The notes under the pieces are model-generated. The model worked only from the letters and a program-made list of their open reading frames with translations. It made no database searches and was not told the DNA's origin. Shown one piece after another: positions 6,916-16,152 of a DNA stretch of 58,360 nt. Origin of the DNA: Pedobacter sp. ASV12 (GTDB lineage Bacteria > Bacteroidota > Bacteroidia > Sphingobacteriales > Sphingobacteriaceae). Positions within the stretch are counted from its first letter, which is position 1. Each line of letters opens with the position of its first letter. Location of the stretch: assembly GCF_016429155.1 (NCBI RefSeq), contig NZ_JAELUC010000016.1:1-58360 (forward strand), given 5' to 3'. A program made the translations under genes and the position numbers.

Positions 6916-7478
6916 GTATTTCCGTTATCGAGGCAAACACACCTGTAGCGTTTGCGTATGCGTTCGCCCTTTTTAAACTTGCGCCCGTCTTTCAGCACAA
7001 AAACAGTATGCAGCGGCAGTTCTTCTACCCTGGTGGTGGCCAGCGTTGTATCATATTTTTGGAGCGCTCGGGCCAAGCTCAAATCCGTACAACTGGAAGC
7101 CGCAGGATTATCAAGGTAGTTGATGATGGTGTGATGGATATCGGCCGGAAAAACCCGAAGCTCGAAAAAAGGCTTCATCATCCTTTTAAAATTGTACTTC
7201 CACTCGGCGCCATGGGGCTTTACTTTGCCCTTATGGTCGTTCCAGGTTAAAAGATGTGCAAACTCATGGACAGTAGTAACCAGAAAAGCATAGGGGTTAA
7301 GGCCATTATTGACCGAAATTTTATGCCCTTTGCCCTTAAAGGGATGCCTGTAATCGCCAAGTTTGGTACTTCTGTCTTTCGAAATTTTAAACTCGCACTG
7401 AAAATAGTCGATCCATTTGGCAATGATGGGCGCTGCCGAAACGGGCATATATTGTGCTAGAACCTCTGTTTTATCCAT
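6867..7478 (-). CDS. SprT-like zinc metalloprotein
   Basis: This 203-residue protein carries the gluzincin signature HEFAH (His71, Glu72, His75) with a likely third ligand His89 in KPHGAEWK, arranged as in SprT/Spartan-type metallopeptidase domains. The family includes proteases that act on DNA-protein crosslinks, but many bacterial SprT proteins are uncharacterised. The C-terminal part has only one Cys-x-Cys (YRCVC) where many SprT proteins have a four-Cys zinc ribbon, so that ribbon seems reduced or lost. The last 49 bases overlap the convergent lipoprotein gene. No signal peptide is present, so it should be cytosolic. Confidence 0.85.
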   Translation of the reverse strand: MDKTEVLAQYMPVSAAPIIAKWIDYFQCEFKISKDRSTKLGDYRHPFKGKGHKISVNNGLNPYAFLVTTVHEFAHLLTWNDHKGKVKPHGAEWKYNFKRMMKPFFELRVFPADIHHTIINYLDNPAASSCTDLSLARALQKYDTTLATTRVEELPLHTVFVLKDGRKFKKGERIRKRYRCVCLDNGNTYLFNPLAEVWLATGT

Positions 7479-7645
7479 TCTCTACCGTTCTTCTCTGCTG
7501 GGAGATTATTTTGATGCAATTTATCAAATCCAAAGGTTAAAGACAAGAGGGATCCAGCAGGAAGGTTAAGGCTAAAGCAAAGGGCAGACACTCTTGCATG
7601 AGCAGTTCGGACCATCATTTGAGCTGTTCCTCCGTCCATTCAATC

Positions 7646-7674
7646 ATTCACTAATTCACTAATTCACTAATTCA
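7646..7674. repeat. 8-bp tandem repeat (ATTCACTA)
   Basis: About 3.6 head-to-tail copies of ATTCACTA lie between the SprT-like gene and feoB, 19 bases beyond the feoB stop codon. The rest of the 215-base spacer (7479-7693) holds no convincing gene. Copy number is likely to vary between strains through slippage. Confidence 0.75.
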
Positions 7675-7693
7675 ACCACTCTTTATTCACTCC

Positions 7694-9811
7694 TTACTTA
7701 AGCACCTGATAGGCAATAAGGCTGGCCACATAAGCCATGGCCGTCATGTAAACCAGTTGGATAACCGGCCATTTCCACGATTTGGTTTCGCGGTAAACAA
7801 TAGCAACGGTACTCATACACTGCATGGCAAAGGCATAAAAGAGCATGAGCGACAGGCCCGTGGCAAAAGTAAAAATCGGTTCGCCGGTATCGGGGTTTAC
7901 AGCACCACGCATTTTATTGCGGATGGTTGTGGTTGCTTCATCGGCACTGTCTACGCTGTAGATGGTCGACATCGTGCCCACAAAAGCCTCACGCGCGGCA
8001 AAAGAAGTAATCAGGGCAATGCCTATCTTCCAATCAAAACCCAACGGCTTGATTACGGGTTCGATGGTTTGTCCCAAAATGCCAGCATAAGAATTTTCCA
8101 GTTTCTCGGCGGCCTTATCTCTTTCCAGTTCGGCCAGTTTTACACTATCGGTAGCAGGTGTTTCAATGGCCGCATATTTTGTTTCTATAGCTTCAAATCG
8201 TTTGGCAGGCCCATAGGTAGCCATAACCCATAATACAATAGAAATGGCAATAATAACCTTACCGGCTTCAAATACAAAGGTTTTCGATTTTTCGTACATG
8301 GTATAGCACACGTTTTTCCAACGCGGCATTCTATATACCGGCAGTTCCATAATGAAATATGATTTTTCCTTGGCCTTGATGATGAACTTCATCACCAGCG
8401 CCACCAATATGGCTGCTGCAATACTAATCACGTACATAAGCATAAGTGCCAAGCCTTGTTTATTGAAAACACCCAATATCTTTTCGTTTGGAACAACCAA
8501 CGAGATAAGCAATGTATAAACCGGTAAACGGGCCGAACAGCTTACCAATGGCGTAACCATGATGGTAATGATACGGTCTTTCCAGTTTTCGATGTTACGG
8601 GCACTCATGATAGAGGGTACGGCACAGGCAATGCCACCAATCATAGGTACTACCGATTTGCCGCTTAGCCCAAATTTGCGCATGATCTTATCCATCATAA
8701 AGGTTACCCTGGCCATGTAGCCAGTATCTTCCAAGATGGAAATGAGCGCAAACAGAATGGCAATCTGCGGAATAAAAATAACGATGCCTCCCAAGCCGGC
8801 CACAATACCATCCAAAAACAGGTTCGTGAGCACGCCATTGGGCAAATGCGCGTGGCCAAAATCGGTTAGCCAGGCAAAACTGCTTTCAATCAGGTCCATG
8901 GGATAGGTAGACCAAGAAAAAATAGCGTTAAAAACAAAGAAAAGAATGAGCAAGAAGATAACAAATCCCCAAACGCGGTGGGTTAATATCGAATCGAGCT
9001 TATCGGTGATCTTGAATTTTTTGGCGGCGCCGAGGTCTATTACCACATCGCTTAAAATGGTACTGAGATAACGGTACCTGGCTACGGTTTCGGCGCCTTG
9101 TATTTTCGACGATTCGAAGCCATGCGCCTGTTCTATCTGTTCTATTTCGTGCTGTTGCTGCTCGTTGAAAAAAGCCAGGTGTTCATGCTGATGCAACACC
9201 TGCAAGGCATAATAGTCGTTTTCGGTGTCGATCTTCGCCTTAATCGCTTCGATGGCTTCCGGCGCAAACTGTTTCGAGTCGATACTAGGCAACTGCGTAC
9301 TGATACGCGTGGTATTGGCAATGGCTTGCTTAAGCTTATCGACACCTTCATTCTTCCTGGCCGACATGGCCACTACCTGAATGCCCAAGCGCTTAGCTAG
9401 CTTGTCAACATCGATATTGATGCCTTCCTTCTTGGCCATATCGGTCATGTTCAACACCAATAGCATAGGCAGTCCCAAATCGGCTACCTGCGAGCAAAGC
9501 AAGAGGTTACGGCGCAGGTTGGTTGCATCGGCCACCAACACCACCATGTCTGGATGGCTGGGGTTTTGCTTATCGGCCAGCACCTGAAAAACGATACTTT
9601 CGTCTTTGCTTTTAGGGTACAAGCTATAGGTACCAGGCAAATCGATGATATTGGCTGTTTGGGTTGAGTTGAGTTTGCTCTGGCCGGTCTTCTTATCTAC
9701 GGTTATTCCTGGAAAGTTTCCAATCTTCTGATTTAATCCCGTTAAGAGATTAAAAAGGGTAGATTTTCCCGTATTGGGATTACCAACAAGTGCAACTTTT
9801 ATATCGACCAA
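7694..9811 (-). CDS. feoB: Ferrous iron transport protein B
   Basis: FeoB imports Fe2+ across the inner membrane. The N-terminal G domain shows G1 GNPNTGKS (10-17), G3 DLPG (57-60) and G4 NMTD (121-124). A helical regulatory segment follows, then a membrane domain from about residue 275 containing the two Gate-type repeats typical of FeoB (for example VPMIGGIACAVPSIMSARN, and the FAAREAFVGTM region). Length (705) is normal for Bacteroidota FeoB, slightly shorter than the E. coli protein. The start is TTG at 9809-9811, giving residues VDIKVALVG directly before the G1 motif. feoA ends 4 nt upstream, so the pair is translationally close and surely co-transcribed. Confidence 0.98.
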   Translation of the reverse strand: MVDIKVALVGNPNTGKSTLFNLLTGLNQKIGNFPGITVDKKTGQSKLNSTQTANIIDLPGTYSLYPKSKDESIVFQVLADKQNPSHPDMVVLVADATNLRRNLLLCSQVADLGLPMLLVLNMTDMAKKEGINIDVDKLAKRLGIQVVAMSARKNEGVDKLKQAIANTTRISTQLPSIDSKQFAPEAIEAIKAKIDTENDYYALQVLHQHEHLAFFNEQQQHEIEQIEQAHGFESSKIQGAETVARYRYLSTILSDVVIDLGAAKKFKITDKLDSILTHRVWGFVIFLLILFFVFNAIFSWSTYPMDLIESSFAWLTDFGHAHLPNGVLTNLFLDGIVAGLGGIVIFIPQIAILFALISILEDTGYMARVTFMMDKIMRKFGLSGKSVVPMIGGIACAVPSIMSARNIENWKDRIITIMVTPLVSCSARLPVYTLLISLVVPNEKILGVFNKQGLALMLMYVISIAAAILVALVMKFIIKAKEKSYFIMELPVYRMPRWKNVCYTMYEKSKTFVFEAGKVIIAISIVLWVMATYGPAKRFEAIETKYAAIETPATDSVKLAELERDKAAEKLENSYAGILGQTIEPVIKPLGFDWKIGIALITSFAAREAFVGTMSTIYSVDSADEATTTIRNKMRGAVNPDTGEPIFTFATGLSLMLFYAFAMQCMSTVAIVYRETKSWKWPVIQLVYMTAMAYVASLIAYQVLK

Positions 9812-9815
9812 AATA

Positions 9816-10031
9816 TTACTGTATTAGGATAACCGATGCTTCGCTTTTGCGTAAACAAAGTTGGTACCCCGCTACACGAATGGCCATAGGATCGCCCAGT
9901 GGTGCAAAGCGCTCTACTTCGACCACCTCTCCTGGCAAACAGCCCATCTCCATTAATTTCACAGACATTTCTAGGTCTGTAAATGCTACGATGGTTCCTC
10001 GTTCTCCTGGGTTTAACTGCGAAAGCTTCAT
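9816..10031 (-). CDS. feoA: Ferrous iron transport protein A
   Basis: FeoA is a small cytosolic SH3-like protein that supports FeoB. At 71 residues it has the family's usual length and shows the characteristic LMEMGCLPGEVVEV and GDPMAIRVAGYQLCLRKSEA segments. It sits 4 nt before feoB and is the first gene of the feo operon. The 59-base gap to the upstream outer-membrane gene holds a hairpin and no obvious Fur-type palindrome, so iron regulation is not visible here. Confidence 0.97.
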   Translation of the reverse strand: MKLSQLNPGERGTIVAFTDLEMSVKLMEMGCLPGEVVEVERFAPLGDPMAIRVAGYQLCLRKSEASVILIQ

Positions 10032-10060
10032 TATATGAAATTATGGGCGCAATTTACCCT

Positions 10061-10083
10061 TTATTTGTATTAATTCCAAATAA
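10061..10083 (-). terminator. AT-rich hairpin between the outer-membrane gene and feoA
   Basis: Arms TTATTTG and CAAATAA (7 bp, 9-nt loop) lie 7 nt beyond the stop codon of the 10091 gene. The stem is weak and followed by GGG rather than T, so it may only partly separate the outer-membrane gene from feoAB. Confidence 0.3.
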
Positions 10084-10090
10084 GCCCCCG

Positions 10091-12931
10091 TCAAAATCTC
10101 ATGATATTTGGCGGGGCTACGCCTGCAGGCGCTCCAAACTTTCTCAAGCGATAGGTTAAACCTAGTAAAAAGTAGCGCCTCATGCCCAGGTTCACATTTT
10201 CCGTAACATAAATCTCGTTGGCAAACCTCGATGTATTGCGGCTATTGTTAAACACATCTGATAGGGTTGCCTTTAAGCTCAATGCTTTTTTCATGAACAG
10301 CTTTTCGAAACTTACATTGGCCATATGTATGGTGTTGTTATTGGTACCCAGCGCAATGTTCGAATTATAAGAGAGGTTGCTCTGCAAGGTAAACCTCAGG
10401 TCGTAGGGCAGGGCCGCATTTAAGCTCAAGTTGTTGTAAACAGAAGTAAAACTATTATCGGGCAGGTTATTGTAATTGTAGCTTAAGTTGCGTTTGTTGT
10501 AGGTGATGCGGTTAAACAGCTGGAGGTCTGAACCAATGGCATAATTAATGCCCAAACCGGCATTATAGGAAGTGGAATTTGAACTGACCACACTATTGTT
10601 AAGGAAGGAGATATTATGGCCATAGTTGAGGCTGATGCTCGGGTTAAAGGTAAGGCCTAGGCTTTTTGCCCTGATGCTGCCGCTCAGGCGTCCACTGTAG
10701 CTGTAGCTTCCGCTGATATTATCATAAAAAGTAGTTTGTATACCTGTTTTAGGATCGAGCACCGAATTGTTCATGATTTGGTCTTCATAGCCATAATAGC
10801 TGGCGTTAAAACTAAGGCTGCTGCCTGATGTTGGATTAAACCGGTTATAGGAAAGATTTACACTGTTTTGCTTAGAAGGCTTAAGATTTGGATTTCCGGT
10901 CGTGATCTGCAAAGGATTGGAATTATCGGTAATGGGCTGCAGCTGCGAAATGTTTGGCGTGTTAACGTAACGGTTGCCATACAACGAAAAACTAGAGGTC
11001 TTAGTGATTTTATAAGAAAGGAAAAGATTAGGCTGCAAGAAACTGTAATCGTTGGTTACGTTCACCTGGTTCATCAGGTTTTTGCCTTTAAGCGCCACAA
11101 ATTTCTGATCTGCACTTAGGCCCAAGGTCAACTTATCGGTAGGATTATAGTTCAGCCTCAACCCAGTGGTATGGCTTTCATTAAAATTTTCCAAGTTGCG
11201 CGAAAGGCCCGGATTGATCAAATCGTAGCGGGTACTAGCGGTATTGTAGTCGTACACCATGCGCTCCACTACATCTTCTCTTTTGCTATAGTTATAAAAG
11301 CCGCTTAGGCTAAGCTTTTTGCTCAAAGGTTCCGAATAATCGGCACCAAATCCATAACCCGTTACATCGCCTGCCTGATCAATGAGCTGATTAAGGATGG
11401 TGGTGGTTGGAACGCCATTGTTGTTGATGGTGATGTTAGAGAAATTGAGTCCGTCAACCGAAGAATCGCTTCTGTTGCCATTGGCCGACAACGAAAAGCT
11501 TCTTCCTTTTTTACTCAATCTTTTGTTATAGGCGAGTCTGCCCCCAAAACCAGGTGTCTTGTTGTTACTGGTATTGGTAGAATTGCCCTTGTTGATGTTG
11601 GCCAAGGTATTTTGCAGGTAAGAGCTGAATATGGAATTGCTTTCGGCATCTGATCCACTAAAGCCAAAGTTTGGCGTAAACTGGATTTTGGCAGTCGAGT
11701 CAAGCGCGAGGTCTAACCGCATGGTAAAGCGGTGCCTGTTGCTTGTAGTAGTGGCATCGTTGTTTTTATCATTAAAATAACTGTCTGCACCCAGCAGGTT
11801 CAACCGGCTCGACAAACTTTGGCGAATGCCATAGTTGCGGTTAAACATATAGCTAAAAGAGATTTTATTGGGAAATTTCTTGTTCTTGCCCCATTCGTCG
11901 TTGTAGTTGAGCCCAATGCCCTTGTTATCGTTAATGCCGCCTCCGCCACCTCCAAATGCATCTTCGCCATTTAAACCTATAGACATGTTTCCACTTGCAT
12001 CGACCATAACCGAGCTTACCATACCCGACCCAAAGACATCGCCTCCCAAGAAATCGCTTAAATCAGCATAAGAAAAACTGGTTTTGTTGATGTTGTTGGC
12101 CAAACCGATGACCGAAAGCTGCTGTTTGCCATTAAAGCGATTGATACTGGTTGAGGCATCGTACAAACTGCCATTGCCCTTTCCGGCAACAATGTTCCCA
12201 AAATAGCCTTTCTTCTTGTCGTCTTTTAAGGTAATGTTCAGCACGTTTTCGCGCTTGCCATCGTCGATGCCTTTGAATATCGCGTCGTCGGTTTTCTTTT
12301 CGATTACCTGTATCTTATTCACGATTTCCTTGGGCAGGTTCTGCGTAGCCGTTTTGGGGTCTTTGCCAAAAAAATCCTTTCCATCTACCAATACCCGGTC
12401 AATCTTCTTGCCATTAAAGGTAATGTTGCCGTCTTTATCCACCTCCATACCCGGCATGACCTTGAGCACGTCTTCTACATTGGCATCGGCCTGGGTTTTA
12501 AAGGCATCAGCGGTAAATTCGATGGTATCTTTTTTAATGATCATCGGCAAAAGCTCGCCTTTAATGAGGACGTCGTTTAGCGTAATGGCGCTTTCTTCCA
12601 TTTCTAAGGTGCCAAAATCGGCTGATGGCTTACCTAAGGTAACTTCGAAGGCTTTGATAATCGGCTTATAGCCAATCATGGCCGCATAAAACTTATACTG
12701 GCCAAAGGCGAGGGATTTAACCGAAAAGTTGCCTTCGGTTGTAGTCGCTCCCATACCAGCAACGGTAGAGTCCTTGACGTTTTTGACGGCAAAAGAAACA
12801 AAATCGACAGGCTTTTTAGTTTTGGCATCAATTATTCTGCCTTTTACGGAACCCGATTTTTGCTGTGCGAACAACAGCGTTGTGCTCAAAAAGAAAAGCA
12901 AGAAAAAGCTTAGGGAAACAGATTTAATCAT
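10091..12931 (-). CDS. TonB-receptor-like outer-membrane beta-barrel protein (paralogue 1)
   Basis: This 946-residue protein has a signal peptide (1-22, cleavage near FAQQ), a carboxypeptidase-regulatory-like beta-sandwich domain (about 27-112) and a plug-like domain (about 140-250, with VLVDGKDFFGKDP). A large Asn/Ser-rich beta barrel follows and ends in Phe, as outer-membrane proteins usually do. This architecture belongs to the Bacteroidota outer-membrane beta-barrel family close to TonB-dependent transporters. A tandem paralogue lies directly upstream and feoA 59 nt downstream, so a role in metal or iron-complex uptake is possible but unproven. A clear TonB box is not visible. Its 5' leader contains an inverted repeat. 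Confidence 0.9.
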   Translation of the reverse strand: MIKSVSLSFFLLFFLSTTLLFAQQKSGSVKGRIIDAKTKKPVDFVSFAVKNVKDSTVAGMGATTTEGNFSVKSLAFGQYKFYAAMIGYKPIIKAFEVTLGKPSADFGTLEMEESAITLNDVLIKGELLPMIIKKDTIEFTADAFKTQADANVEDVLKVMPGMEVDKDGNITFNGKKIDRVLVDGKDFFGKDPKTATQNLPKEIVNKIQVIEKKTDDAIFKGIDDGKRENVLNITLKDDKKKGYFGNIVAGKGNGSLYDASTSINRFNGKQQLSVIGLANNINKTSFSYADLSDFLGGDVFGSGMVSSVMVDASGNMSIGLNGEDAFGGGGGGINDNKGIGLNYNDEWGKNKKFPNKISFSYMFNRNYGIRQSLSSRLNLLGADSYFNDKNNDATTTSNRHRFTMRLDLALDSTAKIQFTPNFGFSGSDAESNSIFSSYLQNTLANINKGNSTNTSNNKTPGFGGRLAYNKRLSKKGRSFSLSANGNRSDSSVDGLNFSNITINNNGVPTTTILNQLIDQAGDVTGYGFGADYSEPLSKKLSLSGFYNYSKREDVVERMVYDYNTASTRYDLINPGLSRNLENFNESHTTGLRLNYNPTDKLTLGLSADQKFVALKGKNLMNQVNVTNDYSFLQPNLFLSYKITKTSSFSLYGNRYVNTPNISQLQPITDNSNPLQITTGNPNLKPSKQNSVNLSYNRFNPTSGSSLSFNASYYGYEDQIMNNSVLDPKTGIQTTFYDNISGSYSYSGRLSGSIRAKSLGLTFNPSISLNYGHNISFLNNSVVSSNSTSYNAGLGINYAIGSDLQLFNRITYNKRNLSYNYNNLPDNSFTSVYNNLSLNAALPYDLRFTLQSNLSYNSNIALGTNNNTIHMANVSFEKLFMKKALSLKATLSDVFNNSRNTSRFANEIYVTENVNLGMRRYFLLGLTYRLRKFGAPAGVAPPNIMRF

Positions 12932-12933
12932 TA

Positions 12934-12968
12934 GTTTTTAGTTTGGTTTCCCTAAACTAACTAAAAAC
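12934..12968 (-). promoter_or_regulatory. Inverted repeat in the leader of paralogue 1
   Basis: Arms GTTTTTAG and CTAAAAAC (8 bp, 19-nt spacer) lie immediately before the start codon of the 12931 gene. A second small hairpin (AACTAT/ATAGTT, 12981-12996) lies just upstream. They could shape translation or mark an operator; no family is recognised. Confidence 0.3.
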
Positions 12969-13006
12969 ATAGTAGTTTGCAACTATTTTTATAGTTAAAA
13001 TGTGTT

Positions 13007-13043
13007 AAAAAAAATCGCCACCGGCAATTAAGCCGATGGCGAT
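13007..13043 (-). terminator. Intrinsic terminator after paralogue 2
   Basis: On the minus strand a 12-bp GC-rich stem (ATCGCCATCGGC paired with GCCGGTGGCGAT, one G-T pair) with a 6-nt loop is followed by eight T. It lies 21 nt beyond the stop codon of the 13064-15856 gene. This is a textbook Rho-independent terminator and shows that the two outer-membrane paralogues are separate transcription units. Confidence 0.9.
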
Positions 13044-13063
13044 CTGTTGCCGAGTGGCTAGGC

Positions 13064-15856
13064 TTACATGCCCATGCCGCCCATTCTCATTCTTTGGCCA
13101 CCGCCTGGTCCTTGCATATTCATGGTTTGACCACCTACCCTGTTTAGCGAGTAAGTAAACGAGAACATATAGTAGCGTTTCAATACGTTGAAATTAGAAT
13201 CTACAATGCTATTGTTGGTAGCAGTACGCGAAATACCTGTATTTTCGTTCAACAAGTCATTTACCGCAAACTTGAAGGTACCTCTGTTTTTAAAGAACTG
13301 GCGACTGATGTAGCCGTTAATAATGGTATAGCTTGTGTTATAGGCATCGCCACGACCCGTAGTTTTGTTATAGGTAACATCGGTTTGCAAACGGATACTG
13401 CCTGGAAACAAGTAACTGATATCGATATTCGGCGCCAAAGTATAGAAATTGGTCGGGTTGCCGATGGTAAAGTTACTATGGTTCCAGCTTCCACCAATAC
13501 CAGCAATCAAGTCAAGCTTATCCAAGTTAGATATCAACTTGTAGCTATTGGTAATGCCGCTGCTCTTGGTTACGTTTTCTAAAGAGTTGGTATAGTTGGT
13601 TGCTTTGCCGTAATTACCACTTAAGTTGATTTGCAAAGTTAGCTTATTCCCTTTGATGATCGGCTGGCTTAAGCTTCCAAAAACATTGGCATTGAAGTTA
13701 CCGTCAACGTTTACATAGCTATTGGCAATTTTTCCGTAGTTCGGATCAGCTGTATTGGTAATCAAGCTTTGGTTGTTGGCAAAATCGTTAAAAGTTTGCG
13801 TAATGAAGGCACCGATAAACAAAGTACGGTAGCTAGCGAAATCGAAGTTGTTGAAGAAAATGTTCAACGAGTTAGAAAACGAAGGCTTCAGGCCTGGATT
13901 ACCCAAAACAATGGTTTGAGTATTGGTGTTATCTGGGATTGGCTGGATCTGATCGATACTTGGCTGATTGGTACGTCCGTTATACCTGATGTTCAAGCGT
14001 TTAGTATTGCTGAAATTATACCTGAACTGTGCTTGTGGTGTAATATTGGTAAAGTTTTGTGTAAACACGTTGCCAGTAGTCTTGTTATCGTTTTCACGAT
14101 TGGTACGTTGCACCGCTACACCCACATTCCAGTTGTATTTTTTCTCGTTTTGGTTCAAACTCATACCCAAAGCATTGGTCAAAGTGGTATTCTCGAACTG
14201 GTTGCTGTAGGTATTATCTTTGATGTCATAATCCTGGGTAGCCGGGTTGAAATTATAAACCAGTCTTTCCTTGTTATCGTGGCTATAGCCATTCTGATAG
14301 TTGAACTCCAAGCTAAAGGTCTTGGTTAACGGTTCGGTATATACCAATCTGGCCGTGTTACTCAGCGAACTCGAATTTTGGTCGTTGAACTGGTTGGTCA
14401 GCTTTTGTGAAACCGAGGCTCCTTGGGTAATATTCTCCGAAATATAGTTGTAGTTGCCCGCATCATTATCGTTAATGTTAGTATTCACGTTTAATGACAA
14501 GGTACGGCCCCTACGTTGGAATTTTCTACGGATCAACAAGTTGTTACTGATCACGGGCGATTCTGATCCTGTATCGTATTTCTGCAAACCAATGGTATTG
14601 CTGTTCAGCACATTCCTGTTATAATTGGTCGTACTTGTACCGCTGTTTTTGGTATAAGAAATAGATGGCTGCACCCGGATTGAGGTCATCGAATCCAATT
14701 TGGTATCTACCGTAAAGTTAAACCTGTGGTTGATACGCTCGGTAGTGCTGTTTAAATCGCTTAAATTGGTTGTTGTAGTGTTGCCCAACAAGTTTTGGGT
14801 AAAAGTATTATTGGTATTGAACAACGAAGTTTTGTTGAAGAAGTAGCTACCGTTGATCTGGGTCTGGTCATCGTAGGTATCGGCAAAGTTGATACCTGCC
14901 GCATTGGTTGTGGTAATACCGCCTGAACCACTGCCACCGCCACCACTAAACTGGATGCCACGGCCACCGCCACCAAAACCGCCACCACCAATACCGCCAC
15001 CAAAGTTTTGCTTGTTGACGTTGTTAAACTGGCCAATCAAAGAAATCTGTTGGTTCTTGTTGAACTTGTTCACGTTCAAATTCACGTCGTAACGATCGTC
15101 TGAACCATAGCCCAAAGTGCTGTTGCCGAAGTAACCATGTTTTTTGTCTTGCTTGGTGGTAATGTTGATGATTTTTTCACGGTTGCCATCGTCAACGCCA
15201 GAAAATTTGGCTTGGTCAGACATATCGTCAATAATCTGGATCTTGTCAACCATATCTGCAGGTAGGTTTCTGGTGGCCAACAAAGGGTCGTTGCCCATAA
15301 AGTCTTTACCATCAACCCTTACCTTGGTAATTTTCTCGCCCTGCGCGGTAACGCTGCCATCTTTGGCAACATCTACACCCGGCACTTTTTTCAAAAGGTC
15401 TTCAACCACTGCATTTTCTTTAACCTTGATGGTTGATGCACTGATTTCCAAGGTATCTTTTTTAACGACTACCGGTGGGATTTCGCCTTTGATTTCTACG
15501 CCTTTCAAGGTTACGCCGGTATCTTCCATCGTTAATGTACCAAAGTTCATGCTAGGCTTGGCGGCAGTTAGTTCAAAATCCTGGGTAATGGTTTTAAAAC
15601 CCAAATAGGCCACATATAATTTATATTTACCTGGGGCCAAGCCACCAACGGTAAAAGCACCGGTTGATGAGGTATTGGTACCACCAACCGTAGATGAATC
15701 ACTTACTTTTTTGATGGCTATCGAAGCATAATCGACTGGCGATTTGTCTTTGCCATTGATTACTTTTCCGCTAACCGTTCCGCCAGACTGGGCCTGGGCA
15801 AAATAGCTTACACACAAGAAAGCAATGAGTAGTGTACTTTTAATCAAATTCTTCAT
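13064..15856 (-). CDS. TonB-receptor-like outer-membrane beta-barrel protein (paralogue 2)
   Basis: This 930-residue paralogue of the 10091-12931 product has the same layout: signal peptide (1-22), regulatory-like domain (about 27-110), plug-like domain (VRVDGKDFMGNDPLLATRNL) and a barrel. Two features set it apart. One is a Gly-rich loop around residues 275-305, with runs such as GGGGFGGGGRG, near the plug-barrel junction. The other is a Gly/Met/Arg-rich tail (ending GGGQRMRMGGMGM) after the last strand, replacing the usual terminal aromatic residue. Methionines of this kind can bind soft metal ions, but that is speculation here. A strong terminator follows the gene. Substrate is unknown. 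Confidence 0.9.
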   Translation of the reverse strand: MKNLIKSTLLIAFLCVSYFAQAQSGGTVSGKVINGKDKSPVDYASIAIKKVSDSSTVGGTNTSSTGAFTVGGLAPGKYKLYVAYLGFKTITQDFELTAAKPSMNFGTLTMEDTGVTLKGVEIKGEIPPVVVKKDTLEISASTIKVKENAVVEDLLKKVPGVDVAKDGSVTAQGEKITKVRVDGKDFMGNDPLLATRNLPADMVDKIQIIDDMSDQAKFSGVDDGNREKIINITTKQDKKHGYFGNSTLGYGSDDRYDVNLNVNKFNKNQQISLIGQFNNVNKQNFGGGIGGGGFGGGGRGIQFSGGGGSGSGGITTTNAAGINFADTYDDQTQINGSYFFNKTSLFNTNNTFTQNLLGNTTTTNLSDLNSTTERINHRFNFTVDTKLDSMTSIRVQPSISYTKNSGTSTTNYNRNVLNSNTIGLQKYDTGSESPVISNNLLIRRKFQRRGRTLSLNVNTNINDNDAGNYNYISENITQGASVSQKLTNQFNDQNSSSLSNTARLVYTEPLTKTFSLEFNYQNGYSHDNKERLVYNFNPATQDYDIKDNTYSNQFENTTLTNALGMSLNQNEKKYNWNVGVAVQRTNRENDNKTTGNVFTQNFTNITPQAQFRYNFSNTKRLNIRYNGRTNQPSIDQIQPIPDNTNTQTIVLGNPGLKPSFSNSLNIFFNNFDFASYRTLFIGAFITQTFNDFANNQSLITNTADPNYGKIANSYVNVDGNFNANVFGSLSQPIIKGNKLTLQINLSGNYGKATNYTNSLENVTKSSGITNSYKLISNLDKLDLIAGIGGSWNHSNFTIGNPTNFYTLAPNIDISYLFPGSIRLQTDVTYNKTTGRGDAYNTSYTIINGYISRQFFKNRGTFKFAVNDLLNENTGISRTATNNSIVDSNFNVLKRYYMFSFTYSLNRVGGQTMNMQGPGGGQRMRMGGMGM

Positions 15857-16029
15857 TCTAATTTTTATATAATTTTGTAAAGTTATCCTATCAGACTAGC
15901 GGGAGCCTCAAAAGTTTGTTAAGAAGTGTTAAAATATGGGTAACAATTTAAATACAACTAACTTTATCGTTACAGAGCGGTTCTCTTCCTTTCAGGGAGC
16001 CGGCAACAGACAAAGGCAGTTAAACGGAA

Positions 16030-16152
16030 TTAACGGGCTTGGTAATGCGAACGGGGCAGTTTAGGGCAATAGCAGGAAGGCTTGAACAAACCACATCCAG
16101 CCAGCAAAAAGCTTAACATTAAAATCAGCAGCAGCTTAAACCTTTTTTTCAT
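16030..16152 (-). CDS. Very small lipoprotein (40 residues) overlapping the VanZ-like gene
   Basis: This short minus-strand frame reads MKKRFKLLLILMLSFLLAGC, a classical lipoprotein signal with lipobox LAGC (Cys20), followed by only 20 residues including Cys27-Tyr-Cys29-Pro and a basic end. Its ATG (16150-16152) overlaps the last 17 bases of the VanZ-like gene in another frame, a translational-coupling arrangement. The perfect lipobox and the coupled start argue that it is real. Mature size would be about 21 residues. Function is unknown; a short Cys-x-Cys-Pro lipopeptide tethered to the envelope is all that can be said. Confidence 0.7.
   Translation of the reverse strand: MKKRFKLLLILMLSFLLAGCGLFKPSCYCPKLPRSHYQAR

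Noticed and set aside
7457..7639. 60-residue minus-strand frame upstream of the SprT-like gene
   Set aside because: It overlaps the SprT-like start, has no recognisable family, signal or biased composition, and its end is coded inside the next gene.
7646..7674. Possible CRISPR or iteron array
   Set aside because: The unit is 8 bp, without spacers, and no cas or replication gene is near.
10032..10090. Fur box before feoA
   Set aside because: Only an AT-rich 7-bp hairpin is present; no 19-bp Fur-like palindrome was seen.
13769..14329. 186-residue plus-strand frame antisense to outer-membrane paralogue 2
   Set aside because: It mirrors the codon pattern of the real gene, is hydrophobic by complementarity and has no start context.
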